A stretch of 32,446 nucleotides of DNA from Anaerolineaceae bacterium UBA3924 (GTDB lineage: Bacteria > Chloroflexota > Anaerolineae > Anaerolineales > Anaerolineaceae), in contig DGEO01000010.1 of assembly GCA_002385985.1 (NCBI GenBank), positions 1-32,446 of the forward strand, written 5' to 3'. Under the pieces are notes generated by a model. The model saw only the letters and a list, made by a program, of their open reading frames with translations. It ran no database searches and had not been told where the DNA came from. Numbering within the stretch: the first letter of the stretch is position 1; every line of letters starts with the position of its first letter. Position numbers and translations under genes: made by a program. This document shows positions 30,241 to 32,446 of the stretch, one piece after another.

Positions 30241-31833
30241 TTACTGTGACGGGTTGACCACCCGGCCGGGGCGCGTCCTGCGCGGCGGGGCGTCCGCCGC
30301 ATCATATTCGCCGTATTTTCGGGCCGGGGGCTCCGGCTGGCCTTCGAGCCGGCGGTAAAGGCGGTTCATTTCTCGCAGGCGGGCGGTGAGGCCGGGGCTG
30401 AGCGCGTCGCCGGGCATGCGCCAGGCCCAGTTGCCGCCGGCCTGGCCGGGGAAGTTCATGCGCGCCTCGGTGCCCAGGCTGAGCAGGTCCTGCATGGGGG
30501 CCAGAGCCATCACCGCCACCGAGCTCCATACCGCGCGGATCATGTCCCAGGCGATATCCTCACCCGAGCGCGCCAGGTAGCGCCGGATATGGTCGCGCTC
30601 CTTCTCGCTGGCGGAGCGGTACCAGCCCAGGGCTGTGTCGTTATCGTGCGTGCCGGTGTAGGCCACGCAGTTATGCGGGTAATTGTGCGGCAGGAAGGGG
30701 TCGGTATTGTCCCCGGCGAAGGCAAACTGCAGGATCTTCATGCCGGGAAGGTCAAACTGTTCGCGCAGGTCGATCACGTCCTGGGTGATCTCGCCCAGGT
30801 CTTCGGCGATAATGGGCAGCTGGCCCAGCGCCGAGCAGACCGCGTCGAAGAAGTCGGCGCCGGGGCCCTGCACCCAGCGGCCTTCCTCGGCGGTTTCGTT
30901 TCCGTAAGGGACTTCCCAGTAGCCGGAAAAGCCGCGGAAGTGGTCCAGGCGGATGAAATCCACCATGTCAAGCGTGGCGCGGATCCGGCGCAGCCACCAT
31001 TCATACCCGGTTTCCTTATGATAGGGCCAGCGGTATATGGGGTTGCCCCACAGCTGCCCGGTGGCGGAGAAGTAGTCAGGCGGCACGCCGGCCACGACGG
31101 TGGGCTTCCCGGCCTGATCCAGATAGAACAGCTCCGGGTTGGACCAGACGTCCGCGCTGTCGTAAGCGACGAAGATGGGAATGTCGCCGATGATGCGCAC
31201 CTTCTTCTGCGCGGCGTACTGCTTGAGCGCGCGCCACTGACGGAAGAAGAGGAACTGGCGGAAGCGGTGCCGGGCCAGGTCGTCTTCGTGCGCCCGGGTG
31301 AAACCCTGCAGCGCGTCCGGCTGGCGCAGACGCAGCGGTTCCGGCCACTGGTCCCAGGGAATGCCGCCATGCGATTCCTTGATCGCCATGAAGAGCGCGA
31401 AATCTTCCAGCCAGGAGGATTCGGCTTCGACGAACGCCTGGTATTCAGCGGCCAGCTCACTCTCCGGCTGCTCCTTGAAGTGCCGGTAGGCCCGGTCCAG
31501 AATGGCCAGCTTCCAGGGGATGACCTCCCCATAATCAACGCGGTGAGCCGGGAAGGACGGGCGGTCTCGCAGGTCTCTGCGGGTGATCAACCCGTCTTCC
31601 AGCAGCAGCGCCGCCGACACCAGATAGGGATTGCCGGCGAAGGCTGAAAAGCACTGGTAAGGTGAGTCGCCGTACCCGGTTGGCCCCAGCGGCAGGATCT
31701 GCCACAGGCCGCACCCGCTGTCGTGAAGGAAGTTCACCCAGCGGTAGGCTTCGGGGCCAAGGTCTCCGATCCCGTCAGGGCTTGGAAGGCTGGTAGGATG
31801 CAGGATCACTCCGGAGGAACGACTAAATTTCAT
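30241..31833 (-). CDS. malQ: 4-alpha-glucanotransferase (amylomaltase, GH77)
   Basis: MalQ moves alpha-1,4-glucan segments between maltooligosaccharides in glycogen and maltodextrin metabolism. The 530-residue protein has the GH77 barrel start SRSSGVILHPTSLPSPDGIGDLG, LWQILPLGPTGYGDSPYQ, and VAYDSADVWSNPELF. The catalytic residues are Asp297 (DFIRLDHFRGF, nucleophile), Glu344 (IIAEDLGEI, acid/base) and Asp397 (GTHDND). It matches the short bacterial form near 500 residues, plus a basic tail. AGGAGA lies before the ATG. The start overlaps the stop of glgC by 11 bp, so the two are translated together. Confidence 0.95.
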   Translation of the reverse strand: MKFSRSSGVILHPTSLPSPDGIGDLGPEAYRWVNFLHDSGCGLWQILPLGPTGYGDSPYQCFSAFAGNPYLVSAALLLEDGLITRRDLRDRPSFPAHRVDYGEVIPWKLAILDRAYRHFKEQPESELAAEYQAFVEAESSWLEDFALFMAIKESHGGIPWDQWPEPLRLRQPDALQGFTRAHEDDLARHRFRQFLFFRQWRALKQYAAQKKVRIIGDIPIFVAYDSADVWSNPELFYLDQAGKPTVVAGVPPDYFSATGQLWGNPIYRWPYHKETGYEWWLRRIRATLDMVDFIRLDHFRGFSGYWEVPYGNETAEEGRWVQGPGADFFDAVCSALGQLPIIAEDLGEITQDVIDLREQFDLPGMKILQFAFAGDNTDPFLPHNYPHNCVAYTGTHDNDTALGWYRSASEKERDHIRRYLARSGEDIAWDMIRAVWSSVAVMALAPMQDLLSLGTEARMNFPGQAGGNWAWRMPGDALSPGLTARLREMNRLYRRLEGQPEPPARKYGEYDAADAPPRRTRPGRVVNPSQ

Positions 31834-32446
31834 ACGGTAATCTCCTGGTCTGAATGTATTCGCCCGCTTTGACTGTCTGGGCAGGGAAGTCTGAGGGGAT
31901 CACATCCGTCCCAATTCTACCGCCGCCTTCGATCACCATGCCGTCGGGAATCACGGCTTCGCGGCCGATCATGGCAATGGAGATCAGGTCCGGGTACCCG
32001 TTCCCGATCTGGCAGCCGCGGCCGATGACAGCCCGCTTATCCAGCACGGCGTTGCAGATCACGCTGCCTTCTCCGGCGACAGCATCGGTCAGCAGGATGG
32101 AGTTTCTCACCATCGCCCCGGATTTGACGATCACGCCGGGGGAAAGCACGGAGCGGGTCACCACCGCGCCGCTTTCGATCTGGCAGCCGTCGCAAATCAG
32201 CGAGTCGACCACGGTGGCGTCCCGGTGAATGGAGGCCGGCGGCCGCTCCTCGGTCTTGGTGTGGATGACCCAGGACCGGTCGTAGAGGTCAAAGCTGGGC
32301 TTCGGGGGCAGCAGATCCATGTGCGCCTGCCAGTAGGATTCGATGGTTCCGACATCGATCCAGTACCCGTGGAAGGGATAGGTGAAGACGGCGGATCCGC
32401 TGGCGATCATCCTGGGGATGATATCCTTGCCAAAGTCATGCGAAGA
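31823..32446 (-). CDS. glgC: Glucose-1-phosphate adenylyltransferase, C-terminal part (cut by window end)
   Basis: GlgC makes ADP-glucose from glucose 1-phosphate and ATP, the first step of bacterial glycogen synthesis. The visible 207 residues start in the middle of the protein with HDFGKDIIPRMI, continue with FTYPFHGYWIDVGTIESYWQ, and end in the left-handed beta-helix built from hexapeptide-like turns (for example SLICDGCQIESGAVVTRSVL and AVIGRGCQIGNGYPD). The nucleotide-binding N-terminal half lies beyond the window, so the start is not seen. The reading frame runs unbroken to the last base. The coupled malQ supports a role in glycogen metabolism. Another sugar-nucleotidyltransferase is less likely given these motifs. 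Confidence 0.9.
   Translation of the reverse strand, partial: SSHDFGKDIIPRMIASGSAVFTYPFHGYWIDVGTIESYWQAHMDLLPPKPSFDLYDRSWVIHTKTEERPPASIHRDATVVDSLICDGCQIESGAVVTRSVLSPGVIVKSGAMVRNSILLTDAVAGEGSVICNAVLDKRAVIGRGCQIGNGYPDLISIAMIGREAVIPDGMVIEGGGRIGTDVIPSDFPAQTVKAGEYIQTRRLPYEI

Noticed and set aside
30589..31647. 352-codon plus-strand open frame opposite malQ
   Set aside because: The minus-strand frame is a complete amylomaltase with all catalytic residues; the antisense frame has only low-information composition.

Overview
The window is GC-rich, gene-dense bacterial chromosome. It carries 26 protein genes (two cut by the window ends), no RNA genes, no CRISPR array and no transposon. The gene set fits a member of the Chloroflexota, most likely class Anaerolineae: extracytoplasmic proteins with long Pro/Thr-rich linkers, a membrane-anchored baseplate-J-like protein next to ruvX and mltG, polyphosphate glucokinase, an AIM24-family protein and SMC/ScpA condensin. 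This placement is inferred from gene content, not from a marker tree. The first 16 bases match the Tn5 mosaic-end adapter used in tagmentation libraries, so the left edge is probably the artificial end of a draft contig.

Layout. Positions 1-1301 hold the end of an aldo/keto reductase, a small PspC protein and a conserved hypothetical gene. From a 61-bp divergent spacer, scpA reads left (1308-2102), and moaC, a fused moaD-moaE and a threonine-synthase-like PLP enzyme read right (2164-4450). rnc and smc follow as an overlapping pair (4535-8882), closed by a strong two-way terminator. Reading left toward it are a PrsA/SurA-type foldase and the operon rpsF-ssb-rpsR (8942-11392). An AIM24-family gene reads right (11654-12337).

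Positions 12344-20872 form a tightly packed leftward operon: a degenerate SF1 helicase-like ATPase, an intact UvrD-type helicase, a free-standing Fe-S PD-(D/E)XK nuclease, RecJ, and a Gfo/Idh/MocA oxidoreductase. The first three look like AddAB (RecBCD-type) broken into separate polypeptides, and RecJ is translationally coupled to them. This is the most interesting system in the window. A DnaQ-like exonuclease and a lipoprotein lie just upstream (21053-22512), also reading left.

The right part reads rightward with rluE, the baseplate-J-like membrane protein, ruvX, mltG and ppgK (22595-27073). It then meets a leftward fumarase/aspartase-family lyase whose end overlaps ppgK, and a leftward ferredoxin with a long structured leader. 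A rightward EamA transporter and a leftward glgC-malQ pair for alpha-glucan metabolism (30241-32446, glgC cut by the window end) finish the window.

Regulatory signals visible by eye include several -10 boxes placed 6-7 nt before start codons (leaderless mRNAs), a near-consensus promoter for the ferredoxin, a foldable rpsF leader whose outer stem covers the ribosome binding site, and five clear terminators or terminator-like hairpins plus one weak candidate. No stretch longer than 300 bases lacks a gene.
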